Shown: positions 12,202 to 23,565 of the stretch, in pieces
Layout: every line of letters begins with the position of its first letter
Numbering within the stretch: position 1 is the stretch's first letter
Assembly (NCBI RefSeq): GCF_030272615.1
Contig: NC_081414.1
Coordinates: forward strand, 522,845,637-522,909,636
Reading direction: 5' to 3'
From: Cryptomeria japonica
Taxonomy: Eukaryota; Streptophyta; Pinopsida; Cupressales; Cupressaceae
Length of the DNA stretch: 64,000 nt
Translations under genes and position numbers: made by a program
The notes under the pieces: model-generated
The model's input: only the letters and a program-made list of their open reading frames with translations
Told to the model about the DNA's origin: nothing
Database searches by the model: none

Positions 12202-14058
12202 CTACGAAAAATGGGTGTGTCTACAAAAAATCTCAGAGCTACAAAGAGAATATCTAGCTCTCGACCTCTCCCTCATCGCCTGGTGGAGGAGGTGGAGCTT
12301 GCTGATTGGGATCCTGATGAGGTGTCGAGCTCCCTCAGATCGAGCCATATACTGTGAATCTGGTACAACCTGCTGCACTATTGGAACAGCTATGTTGTAA
12401 GCTGCAACGTAATAGGCTGCCTGACTAGTCTGATGGAGAACCTCCTGCTGAAGAGTGTCTCTCTCTACCCTCATCACTGCAACCTGACGATCTCTCTCAG
12501 CCCGAAGCTCTGCTAGCTATCGGTCTCGCTCCACCAGCTGATTCTGTGCCATTGTCAGTTGTGACTGCAAACTTGCTAGGCGTGCTCTCATCGACCATGC
12601 TGCGTCGGCCCCCTGCTCTCTCGTAGGCTCTCCACCCCCATCTCCTCCACCATCTCCACCTCCAACTCCACCCTGCTCCTCCCATCTTTGTCTCACTTGT
12701 CTCAGAGCTACTCTCTCCTCCTCACCTCCACCCAACCTAACACCAACACTACCTAGGGATCCACCCTCTCCCCTCTTCTGCCTACCTCCAGCTAGAAACT
12801 TGTTGCTGCTAGCACCAGGATCGCCACCTATCCGCCTCGGAGCCTCGACTCTTTGTCCCTGTCCTTGTCTCTATCCATGTCCATGTCCCTGTGCAGGGAC
12901 ATCATCCTCAATCTCCTCAATACGAGGTGCCTGCTCTGCTGGATCAGTGAATCTAGGGAAAGGGTGCTCCTAGAACCAATCCCTGTACTAGGGCAATACC
13001 CCCGTATCTGTAATGTCATCCATGTAATCCCACCGGAGTTGCTGTAATCCAGTCAACTCCTGCATACCCAAGGCATAACATAACCTTAGTGCCCATCCCC
13101 GCCTCTCCTCATCAGCATATCGTGCATATGCAATGAACTCTTGCGAGATCCCCTGAGGTCTACCATACTGCCTCATCACTTGAGAAGCCACGAATCGCTC
13201 AACCACAGTCTATGATTTGCCAATGAGTGGGCGAGTAACAAACAGATCTCTTTGAACAATCCTCCAATCATGCCATAGCTCTAAACCCCTATAAGGTCTC
13301 CATATAATGGCTCTCAAGTCATCTAGTTGTTGTCTCCAAAAAATTGTCTTGCCCGGATGGGGCTGAGTAATATAACCTGAATATCTATATATAATAGGTT
13401 GACCAGGATCTCTACCGTCATCTATAATCTACCTACATACTAGGAGGCACTCCCAAGCCCATACCTGTAAGATCAAAACTCCAGCAGCCATGCTCTTACC
13501 CTCCCTATAAACAATCTCATGCATCTTGTGATACATGTGGGCTAATATACAAGAACCCCAGCCTAATCTCTAAGGGGTCTCAACAAGCCTCTCTAGTATC
13601 TTGCCCCATCCACACAAAAATCCCTGTTGTCCCCTATCCAGCATAAGAAAACAGTCAATAAACCCTTCCAAGACGCAAGCAAGTGGAAAATCCTCACTAT
13701 ACCTTCTCATCATCATGTCCCAACTGATAGAACATGTCAAAATATCTGGATCCTTGAAAACATGTCTGACAACCTGTATTCTAGGAAGCTGCGCTGCATC
13801 ATAATCTACCTTACCCCCAACAAAAGGGATACAAAGAATCCTGTAAACATCCTCGGGAGTGATGGTCATCTCCCCAACTGGCAAATGGAATGTGTTATGC
13901 TCAGAGTGAAATCTCTCAACTAACGTCGTGAGCATACCGTGATTCACACGGATATGAGGTAAATTAAGAAGGTGGGTCAATCTACACAAATCAATATGTG
14001 TGCCCAGTCAACCTCTGACAACTGACGCACTAATGTCATCGTCGGTGGATAGACGCAT
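12202..14058 (-). pseudogene. Antisense plant mobile domain (PMD/MAIN-like) gene relic in element A
   Basis: One minus-strand frame can be followed from an ATG at 14,058 to about 12,202 (roughly 620 codons), broken only by point stops. The N-terminal third contains LVERFHSEHNTFHLPVGEMT, ITPEDVYRILCIPFVGGKV and SWDMMMRRYSEDFPLACVLEGFIDC, with LQVWAWE further on. This pattern is characteristic of the plant mobile domain shared by MAIN/MAIL proteins and many transposon-borne genes. The C-terminal part has a Gly-rich linker and a long charged helix (LQSQLTMAQNQL), probably a coiled coil, then a Tyr/Ala segment. Stops occur at about 14,008, 12,988 and 12,970, with others between. It lies antisense between integrase and the 3' LTR. 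Host MAIN proteins act in gene silencing and genome stability; the role of element-borne copies is not settled. Confidence 0.75.
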
Positions 14059-15169
14059 CTGAAAAGAACATGAAGCAATCAAACCTGCAAAATCAAACAA
14101 CGAAGCATCAGGAAACATTTCAATTAAGCCTATAAGAGAAGTAAAGCATCACGCAAATCCAACATCACCAATTGCAAAATCAAAATTTCAAGTTTGTACC
14201 TTAAAAAATTCTCACTGTTTTCCAAACGATAAAACACAGAAAGATAGAAACTCGTACAAGTCAGGAATGGGCTTCGTACGACAAAAGACTCCCATACGAT
14301 ACAGGACTAGAACTAGGACGACAAAGGGGGTTCTTTTGAATGTTGTCATATGATATAAGGGTAGGCATTGAATGACAAAACTAGTAGGCTTAAATGACAA
14401 AAGAAACTTCATCAGTTTGTCGTATGAGACAGGATCCTGTCTCGCACGACAAAACGAGAATGACCGACTTTAAACATGCTAAAAATTGAAAAAATCAACA
14501 AAAAAATTCAAAATTGAAATGAATAATTGGCTTAAGATAGATCACTTACTGATGGCTCATAATTTTGCGGTCGATTATGTCATCTCTGGTGCTCGAATCT
14601 CATGAGTGGGGACCACCATTTTTCTTCACAAAAGGATTTTTGAGTTTTCAAACTTGGAGGGTTAAAATGAATTGAAAATGACACTTTTACCCCTTATATA
14701 GCCAAAACCCCAATTTTTCAACTTGCTCCGATGGACATGAAAATTGTACCCTTAGCTAATTTTCCCGTTCTGATTCCATTTTCGGGATTGAAATTGAAGT
14801 ATGTGATCATTTTCCTAGTCAATTTCACAATTTGAACCACTTAGTGCTTTTTCATTAGATGCTCATTCTCGCTTCAACTTTGCGCTCAATTTCTCATGAA
14901 TCAATGGTGAATCTCAATTTCATTCTATATATCACTTTGTGCTCAATTTCTCATCAATCAACACTGAATTTTCAAATATTCCTCTGAATCATTTATGCTC
15001 AAATTATTATCATCGCCAAAAATTGCCTAAAATCTTGTACCCTCGCTATCTTTCAATTTCGCTCCCGAGGGGGCATACTCATGACCTCATGACCTCACAT
15101 CTTTAAAGTCGAGAAAATTTTCAAATCTTTACCAAAAGTCGAGAAAAAATATTTTCAAATAAAGAATTA
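14059..15169. other. Putative upstream region of the antisense gene
   Basis: No ORF of note. It holds several TCGTACGACAAA-like motifs (about 14,250-14,330 and 14,443-14,455) and a 38-bp near-palindrome at 14,416-14,453. If the antisense gene was ever transcribed, its promoter should be here. I see no unambiguous TATA box. Confidence 0.4.
14416..14453. repeat. 38-bp near-perfect palindrome centred on GGATCC
   Basis: Arms TTTGTCGT..GAGACAGGA and TCCTGTCTC..ACGACAAA pair at 17 of 19 positions around the centre between 14,434 and 14,435. The outer part contains the TGTCGTATGA motif and its inverse, the same family that recurs in the 5' leader. It could be a dimeric protein site or an RNA hairpin. 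Confidence 0.8.
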
Positions 15170-15620
15170 TTGCTAAGGGGCATCTTAGCTTCATCCTTCA
15201 CATCAAGTTGAGATCTCTCGATCATCTAAATTGAATCAATCACTAGGGGCATATCAGTTTCATCGCTTCAAATCAAGCTGATATTTGTCTTTTTCTGAAT
15301 CAATCTCTTAGCGTTAATCAGTTTCATCGCTTTACATCAAGCTGATTATTTGTTTAAACTCAATCAAAATTTTAAAGAGTATCTTTGATCACACACTCAA
15401 TCTAAGCAAGTGTTTAGTTTCATCGCATCAAATCAAGCAGGACAGTTTATCTTCACTCATCGTATCTTGATCCAAGTTCAAGATCAATTTTATCTTCGCT
15501 CACTATGTCTAGTTCAATCAAGTTCTAGATCAATAAGATCCGCTTCTTGATCAATCAAGTTCTAGATCAGTAAGATCCGCTTCTTGATCAATCAAGTTCA
15601 AGTTCGCTATCTTTGCTCTC
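15170..15620 (+). repeat. Degenerate tandem repeats before the A 3' LTR
   Basis: A unit of about 60-70 bp containing AGTTTCATCGCTTCAAATCA and CAAGCTGAT recurs roughly four times (about 15,185-15,440). It is followed by repeats of CCGCTTCTTGATCAATCAAG at 15,541-15,600. Several units carry a polypurine-like AGGGGCAT (15,067, 15,175, 15,244). This is a decayed minisatellite in the 3' untranslated part of element A. Confidence 0.65.
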
Positions 15621-15805
15621 TATCATTCCTAGTTCAATCAAGTTCAAGATTGGTATTGCTTTAATCAAACTATGTTCAACTTCTTTTCTTCAAATCAAGC
15701 TAAACACCTTGTTCTTCATCTGGTTCATGATCAATCAAGTTCAGAATTGGCATCTCCTAGACATCAACTATTCTTTGAACCAACTCGCTACTCGCACATT
15801 AATTC

Positions 15806-15818
15806 AAAGAGGGGCAAA
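15806..15818 (+). other. Polypurine tract of element A
   Basis: AAAGAGGGGCAAA lies directly before the 3' LTR start TGTAATACCC. Polypurine tracts prime plus-strand DNA synthesis and always abut the 3' LTR, so this fixes the LTR's left end. Confidence 0.8.
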
Positions 15819-16963
15819 TGTAATACCCTAAAATTGGTCATCTAAACCATGGGCCCCTAATCTCGACAACATCACCAAGGTCCTAACCAAAGGCAATTAA
15901 ATCAATCTTGAGGACATTAATTAATTCTTTAATCATCAAATATTGCATGGCAAGTCAATTACTCAATATTAATTAAATATTTATTTAATTAATTTAATCA
16001 TTCCAAGAATATCATTTTGATCAATTATCCTGTTTAATTTATTAAATATCCTAGTATATTTAATTAATTAATAAATTTGTCATTTAATCATGCAAAAAAG
16101 AAATAAATTTATTACAAAAGAGGAATTAATCACAAAGCAAGAGTTGAATTGAAAATAAAATAAAAGAATTGAATTGAGAGAGAAATCAAACTTGAGATAT
16201 TATTTCTTTTTCTAAATTTAGAACTTGAAATTAGAAAAGCAATTAAATTGAATTATTCTCTAAAATTAGAACTCAAAGCTTTTTAGAAAAAGAAGTTCAG
16301 TTGCATTAAAAAGACTCTTTTCTTGAATAAATCAAAGAATTATCTATTTTTATCACAAATGCATGGAATTAATTAATTCTTATTTCTAATGCAACTTGAA
16401 CTTCCTATCTAAATGCATTTCAATTAAACTATAATTGGAATCTATCTCAAGGTTAACTGAACCTGATTTCTCAATTACTTTCAATTGAGCTTTTTCATCA
16501 TCTCTCTTGCGAATTCTCTATAAATTCAACCTTCGGCTCTCATTCAAAACACCCCAGAGATATTTGAGAAACACCTTGGAGATTATTATTATGTTGATTT
16601 TGCTATGGAGTCATTGAAGATCTTGTGCTTGCTTTTTTGAGATTATTTGCATCCATGTTTAGTTTATCCATTATTGTTTGAATCCATATTTGCTTGAATT
16701 CATTATTACTTGAATTATTCACCCATCTTGCATCCATATCATGCTCATATAGATTAAATCCTTCATCTTGGTGTAGTCTAGTCACTGGTATTACTTATAA
16801 AAATATGAGAGCAATCTTATACTCGCATCTTTTAGAAGGCAATTAGTCGCTTTGTTATGGTTTATTATTCATTGATTATTGATTTACTAAAATACATGTA
16901 ATGACTTGATTGAAGTGTTGTGCCTGCAGCTATCAGACCTCTTTTCACTTTTTCACACACACA
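15819..16963 (+). mobile_element. 3' LTR of element A
   Basis: It starts TGTAATACCCTAAAATTGG right after the polypurine tract. A TATA-like CTCTATAAATTC lies near 16,515. The right end is placed at the CACACACA run near 16,963 because the related solo LTR at 52,392-53,468 begins TGTATACACCTAAAAATTGG and ends CTCACACA after a similar length. With no visible 5' LTR to compare, the right boundary is approximate. Confidence 0.6.
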
Positions 16964-19437
16964 GCATGCGAAGTTGAAACATTGTAATTGATGAAGCCAT
17001 TGGAAAGTATAATAATGCACAAGGGTTTATTAGAACTAAACAAAATATATTGAATGGATATTAACATACAAACTATACATAAGTATAGACCAAGAGCGGG
17101 TGGTTGTGTTCGTATCAATGTTATTCAATAAGTTTTAAACAAAAATATAGAGCCATGAGATATTATGGCTTTAGATAACCATTTCAATCAAAATAATATT
17201 GCTTTAAAAGAAATAGCCTAAAAAGAATCATCAACAGTAATAAGATGTGCAACAAATTATAGAATATACAAATGTTAGCATTCCTTACATGAATTGTAGT
17301 AGTTTTCAAATTTGAAAAATATTACCTCCTTTGAGAAGTCTTAGGAGAAAAATTGCACTTGCATAAACATTTTGAAATAGTTAAATGATCAAAGTAATTG
17401 TATAAATAATTAACCTAGATTTTAGAGTTGAGACTGAATGATAGATTGATATTATAAATTAAGAAAATCAAATACATTACTTAACTTGAGATCTTGATGA
17501 TGAAAAATAATGCCAGTGAAGCAAGAAATATATTTACCAATTATGTTAAAAAATAGGTCTATGTCCAAATGTTTATTGTAAAATTTGTAGGTTGACTCTT
17601 ACTTGAATTTTTTATTCACCCCTCCAAATAGTGCTTATAGAAGTGAATTAGTGTGTAAGTTGAGCTCATAACCATAGGAATGAACATGAAAAATCAAATC
17701 ACTAAAACTTATTCATCTTGGTCTTTGATGTTTAAATTTTAATAAGGATTGATAGTGTTAAAAAACATCTTTAAGGCATCTTTAAAATTATGAGGGTCAT
17801 GTTCTCATTAGTCAAACCCCTTGTTGGATTGATTCAATGACTTTGGAGCAAGAAGTGAGGATAGTAAACAAACATGCAATGGATCTAAGATGATATATAA
17901 ACGTGTATTACTTTAATAGTGGTATTATGATTTTTTTTAATTGTTTTTGAGAATTTGACTTTAAATTTTCTCAGTAAATTTCCAAGTATTTTCAAAATGT
18001 ATGTTTGAATAAAAGTCAACATGAATGTATGTTAAATTAGCTTACAACAATGAAAATATTGATGAGGTATATTTTTCAATTTTAAAAGTTTAAAACTTTA
18101 AATCTTCAACTATGAAAATACATAATTAAAATCTGTATTTATAAAATATATTTTAAAGTGGCAAACAAAATAAATCTCAAAAATTAATATTAAATATTCT
18201 AAAATTAATAAAAATAAAATTATAAAATAATACTATCACAAACTAAATTAACTAGAAATATACTACTTAGTTAATAGATTCTTGATCTATTGGTGAAGTT
18301 GAATTTTTCGCAAGGCTCCACAACATAAGGGATAAGACCGAAATTATAACCAAACTGAATTTGATGAAATAAATACATTTAATTATGCTCTCATATGAAT
18401 AACTAATTTTTTTTTACGCCGAAGGCATCTCTTTCTATGAAATGGACGAGCTAAATTTTGCAAATCCACGGATCACACTCTCTAAGAAGTGTGCAAGACG
18501 ATTAAAAAGATCTTGTCTATTCATTGTTTTTTTTGTTCTCATCATCGTCATTTTCTGTCGTCGTCGTTTTCCGTCTGTCGTAACCGTCCGCTAAACTCCG
18601 CTTTATGGTTCACTACATGATTTCGTTCGATATATTTCTGGGAGATAACACTACTTTAAATGCAAATAGCTAAAGTATTTACAGCTATTTATATCTTCCA
18701 CATACATACTTTTTGGTCCTTGCAAGGTAAGGGCATTTTTTTTAATATATTTCGAATGACGTGTTTTTAATATTTTTATTTTATTTAATGTTTTTTTTAA
18801 TTATAAATATTTTGTAGTTATAATTATATTATTATATATTTATTTTTATAATATATTCTATATTCTATATATTATATTATTTAATTTAATTTAATATATA
18901 TATATATATATATATGATATTAATTTAAATTAATTCATATAAAAATATGGAAGAATTATAGATAATTAAAGAGTTTAATTATATTGTAATTAATTATGAT
19001 CTTAATATTAATATTTTGTATAGTATAAATTATATTATTATATATTATATTTCATAAAATTTTAAATTATTTTTAAAACAATATTATATTGATTTTCTGT
19101 AATTTTCACAATTCATAATAATTTGAGTATATTTCTTCTTGTGGATTAGACCATGTAGATTCTATCAAAAAATATTGCATGATATAATCTAGAAGAAGAT
19201 ATATACTAGAATAATATTATATTGTATTTTAATAAAAAAATATTTAAACAAATATATATAATTAGTATATAATATTTTCATATAATTAAAATGCAATCAT
19301 ATAATATATTTAGTTCATTAAAAATATACCAATTAGTCTAATTATATAGTATGTATTTAATATATAAAATAGATACATAATTAAATAACAAATATATATA
19401 GATATTTAATTTTCACCTAAGTTTGTTTTATTTGAGG
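16964..19437. other. AT-rich intergenic spacer
   Basis: No gene recognised. The sequence is strongly AT-rich with (TA)n runs near 18,892-18,915. One GC-richer patch at about 18,415-18,640 carries several TCGTCG-type triplets but no readable protein. It also contains one copy of a dispersed repeat at 17,347-17,628. Confidence 0.5.
17347..17628 (+). repeat. Dispersed repeat, copy 1 (also at 57,326-57,620)
   Basis: It shares a run of blocks with 57,326-57,620, including CTTGCATAAACATT, ATGATCAAAGTAATTGTATAA, AATATATTTACCAAT and TTTTTATTCACCCC. The order is the same, with scattered substitutions and indels. The family is unidentified; no terminal repeats were seen. Confidence 0.75.
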
Positions 19438-20773
19438 TTTATCTTGTATGTAAGAAGTTACTAACTCATCATAGAAACAACAAAAATGAAGCAATGTTTA
19501 ATCTCCAAAAGAAGATTTTAAAAAACTAATAGAAGTAAATAGTTTCATTTGCATTTTACTTATCTCCTCTATCTCTATCTCCTTATATATCTCTCTTTCT
19601 ATCCATGTCTCTCACTGTCTCCCTATAAACCTCTCTTTCTATATTTTTCTACTTCTCTTTTTAGTATGTAAGAAGTTACTAAATCATCATAGAAACAACA
19701 AAAATGAAGCAATGTGGGTGAACTCACAAAGCTGGTTCCCACTTTTTGGTACGTCTTGATTTTTGCTGAAATCATACATTTTAAAAAATATATAATGATT
19801 TAAGCTTTAAGAGGTCCCATTTGAAGTAATTAATTGAAGAGAGTTAAATCAAAGTCTCTTAAATCAAAATTTCTTGGATAGAACCTCTCTACTTCTAAAT
19901 CATACTTGCAATGGAGTCTCCTTTGCATCTATCAAATGCTGACAAAAAACCAATTTTACATTAGCCTTTGGGGGGTCAAATTAATTCATTTAAAAGATTT
20001 TTTTTTTAGTATTTAGTCCTTATTATAAGCTTTCCAAATAGTATAACTTTTAATATATTTAATTTCATTAATATATTTTTATTTTATTTCTTATGAATGT
20101 AGGTTTTTCACCGAACATGAACTTATTTGTTCAATGCATTAACAAAAAAAAAAGAAAATTGAATTTTGATATATATAGAACAAGTTATGTGTTCAAACGT
20201 ACACCTATATCCAAATTATAATTAGTCGAACTTCAAAACTTAATAAAATAATAAAATATTCAACATATCACTATCAAACCAAGTGCATGCCCTGAGTATT
20301 GATGTTACAAACCAAAATTCAAAAGAATTAAGTTTTTATCATTTATAGAAAAAAGATTATGCGTTCCGGGATACACATCACTCTTAAAAAATGTTGTTTG
20401 TTGTAAACAACTACTTTTTGAGGGAGATGGAAAAATCAATAAAATTTTATTCAAACAAATTTGCAAAAAATATATTTAGAATCTAAAAACAAGATGTTAA
20501 AAATCACTAGTTTATATCATCTTCAAATTCTTAACGATTTAAAAGTTATAGGTGTCAAAAAGTTAAGGTTTTTTTCAAAATATTCATCTAAGTGTCAAAG
20601 TTGGTCAAAAAGTGGGAACCGGTATTGTGAGTTCACCCATGTTTAATCTACAAAAGAATATTTTAAAAAACTAATACAAGTAAATAGTTTCATTTGCATT
20701 TTATTTATCTCCTCTATCTCCTTACCTCTCACTATATATATCTCTCTTCCTCATATCTCTTTTCCACTATATC

Positions 20774-20855
<82 letters not shown>

Positions 20856-21180
20856 CGTCTCTCCCTCTCTCCCTATCACTCTCTCTTTCTATATCTTTCT
20901 ACTTCTCTTCTCAGTATGTAAGAAGTTACTAAATCCTCATAGAAATAACAAAAATGAAGCAATGTTTAATCTACAAAAGAATATTTTAAAAAACTAATAA
21001 AAGTAAACAGTTTCATTTGCATTTTATTTATCTCCTCTATCTCCTTACCTCTCGCTATATATATCTCGCTTCCTCATCTCTCTTTTCCACTATATCTACC
21101 TCTACGTCTCTCTCTCTCTTTCTATCCTAGTCTCTCCCTATCTCTCTCTCTTTCTATATCTTTCTACTTCTCCTCTATCC
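19438..21180 (+). repeat. Three tandem units each ending in a polypyrimidine tract
   Basis: Each unit starts GTATGTAAGAAGTTACTAA (19,447; about 19,663; about 20,915). It continues with a block around CAAAAATGAAGCAATGTTTA, then GTTTCATTTGCATTTTA, and ends in a CT-rich tract. The middle unit is interrupted by the inverted-repeat transposon at 19,716-20,638. The other two units give the uninterrupted site for comparison. Confidence 0.8.
19716..20638. mobile_element. Non-autonomous TIR DNA transposon with 4-bp target duplication
   Basis: The ends are inverted repeats of about 33 bp matching at 30 positions. The left end reads GGGTGAACTCACAA then GGTTCCCACTTTTTG, and the right end is its reverse complement. 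The flanks are ATGT (19,712-19,715 and 20,639-20,642). The sister tandem units at about 19,500 and 20,965 read GCAATGTTTAATC without the insertion, so the empty site is known. The 923-bp interior is AT-rich and has no transposase, so it depends on an enzyme supplied elsewhere. A 4-bp duplication is uncommon among plant DNA transposons; Sola-type elements make one, but that assignment is only a guess. Confidence 0.85.
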
Positions 21181-21236
21181 TCTTTTTATTTCTCTCCCTC
21201 CTCTATCTCCCTCTCTCTCTCTCTCTCACACACACA

Positions 21237-21281
<45 letters not shown>

Positions 21282-22950
21282 ACACTCACACTTTTTATTT
21301 CTCCCTCTCCATCTCTACCTCTCTCTCTCTCTCTACCCCTCCATCTCTCCCGCTCTCTCTATATATCCCTTTCTACCTCTCCTTATATATCATTTCTTAT
21401 ATCTTTATCTCTCTATCTTTCTATCTCCCCCTCATCTATCTCTTCCTCTCATTACCCTCTATCTTTCCCAACATATATCCATCTAGTTATCTTTCCTTTC
21501 TATTCCAATATCTCTCCCCCCTTCTATCCTTATCTCTCCATCTCTCTCTCTCTCTCCCTGTAACTCCCTCTCTTTATATCTCTACTTCTTATCTATCTTT
21601 TCTATATTTCTCTCCCTCCCCCTCCCTCTCTAGCTATATATATTTCCATTTTTTTTTCTCTCCATATCTCTATCTCACTCATATACATGCACTTGCTCCT
21701 TGTTTCTCCCTCTGTATCTCTATCTCTCTATCCTCCCCCCTCTCTCTCCCCATATTAGTCTCTTTATCTTCACCTCTCTCCCCCTTTCTCTTCCCATATA
21801 GCTTTCTATCTCTCCCTTTCTTTTTCTATATGTCTCTCTCTCTCTCTCTCTTTCTCCTTCTATCTTCCTCCATATCTCCCCTATTTCTCTCTCCCTATCT
21901 CCATCTCTAATTTTTTAGATCTACTCAATATTTGTTTGTCTCTGTCTCTCTATATATCTCTCTCCCTCTACCCCTGTCTATATCTCCTTATATTTGAATG
22001 TCTCTACCACTCTATCTCACCATCTATATCTCTCTATCTCTCTCCCCATCTATCCATCTCTATTTTTCTATCTCTACTTCTCTTTATTTGTTTATCTCTC
22101 TATCTGTATCTCTCTCCTTATACCTCTCTCTATATCTCCTTATATCTCAATATCTCTACCACTCTATCCTACCATTTATAACTCTCGCACACTCTATCTC
22201 TCCACCTTTCGTTATATCTCTCTAATCTTCATCTCTATATCTCCTTCTTTATCTTCCAACCTCTCCCAATATTTATCTCTCCATCTACCTCTAGCTATTT
22301 CTCCCTCTTCCTCTCTCCCCCTCTATCTTCACCTCTACCTCTATCTTTTTCTCCTCCTTGAGCTATCTATCCATCTCTCTCCCTCTCTATATTTATCTCT
22401 CTCGCTCTCCCTCCCTCTCTCTCTCTCTCCCTCTTTATCTCTCTATATCAAATTTTATCTATATCTTCGCCTCTCTCTTCTCATCTCCCTTCCTCCTCTA
22501 CCTATCTTTCTCCCTCCTCTACCTATCTCTCTCTTTTTCTCTCCCTTTATCTTCCCAAATATCTCTTTCTCTCTTCATCTTTCCACACACACACACACAC
22601 ACATATATGCTTCGCCAGCTCTATTTGTATGTTTCTACATCTCTTTATTTATTTGGCTCTCTATCTCTTCCTCTCTTTCAATGCCTCTCTATCTATCTCT
22701 ATCTTTATCTCTCCCAAGCTACCTCCCTATATCTATTTCTCCCCACCTCTATCTTCCTCTCCTCCTTCTATCCCTAGACATTTCTCCCTCTCTCTATCTA
22801 TCTGTCTACCCCCCCATCTCTCTCCCCCTCTTCCTAGACCTCTATCTATATACATTTTCCTCCCCATCTCTATCTTTCGTTCTCCATATATAACACACAC
22901 TCTCTCTCTATCTCTTCCTCTTTCTATCCCTATCTGCATCCATGTCTCCT
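20690..22950. repeat. Polypyrimidine low-complexity tract with (CT)n and (AC)n
   Basis: More than 2 kb of CTCTATCTCT-like sequence on the + strand, nearly free of purine runs. It holds a pure (CT)n at about 20,770-20,852 and an (AC)n at about 21,226-21,280. Long Ser/Leu/Tyr ORFs here are by-products of the composition. Such homopyrimidine tracts can form triplex DNA. Confidence 0.95.
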
Positions 22951-23565
22951 TTTTGCTAACATAACATAAACCTATTGGTAATAAAGATTATATTCCTAAT
23001 TCATAGGTTTTTAGTTCTATTTAGATCCCTTAGTTCTATTTAGATCCTTGTAAGTGAATGCATAGTTGATTTGAAGAAATCGATTCTCCATTGAAACCAT
23101 TTTTACGCAAACAAATGAAGAGATTATTGATTGGCCTCATGCATTGCACAAATGTATGCAAAAAATAGACCAAATTTATTTCTAATTAACCTTCCACACC
23201 TATTCAGCGTACTCATTGCACACCAAAATGCAATTGCTAGTTTTAATGATATAAAATCCTCATTAAAAAATGTTACAAATTTTAAAAATACTCTATAGAG
23301 ACACTATAAAAGAAGAAGGTATGACAACCTCATCAATTTCTTAATATTTCACAGCCTCCACAATTGGCAGGCCGCGGGCACCCAGAAACAAAAACTGCTT
23401 TTACAAGTACAAGTCATATTGTGTCATGATTTGCCTCAGATTACAGTCCCACTTGACAAAATTCTTAATGAAACCCTTACAACGTAAATCGAGGAGTAAT
23501 TATTGAAAACAGCCATTGAAATTCGGAAACGCCCACATCAAACAGAAATAGTGTGAACGGTGGGA
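22951..23565. other. Spacer downstream of the PLAC8 gene
   Basis: No separate gene. The first 400 bp are AT-rich. The part from about 23,340 is GC-richer and should include the 3' UTR of the minus-strand PLAC8 gene. No clear polyadenylation signal was picked out. Confidence 0.45.

Larger units (their letters stand above)
1670..16963 (+). mobile_element. Element A: decayed Ty3/gypsy (Tat-like) retrotransposon
   Basis: In order the element shows gag, protease, G-patch-like segment, RT, RNase H, a second archaeal-type RNase H, integrase, an antisense plant-mobile-domain gene, a polypurine tract (15,806-15,818) and a 3' LTR starting TGTAATACCC. Two RNase H domains after RT are the hallmark of the plant Tat lineage (established knowledge). 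Extra genes between integrase and the 3' LTR have also been described in that lineage. Every coding part has stops or frameshifts, and a solo LTR is inserted in the integrase. The 5' LTR is not visible, so the true left end and target duplication are unknown. Confidence 0.8.

Noticed and set aside
18415-18640. Gene fragment in the GC-richer patch
   Set aside because: No frame gives a recognisable protein and no splice-linked exons could be assembled by eye.
20694-22964. Long ORFs rich in Ser, Leu, Tyr and Pro, including a 299-codon one
   Set aside because: They are translations of CT-rich low-complexity DNA; several frames are open at once and none has a domain.
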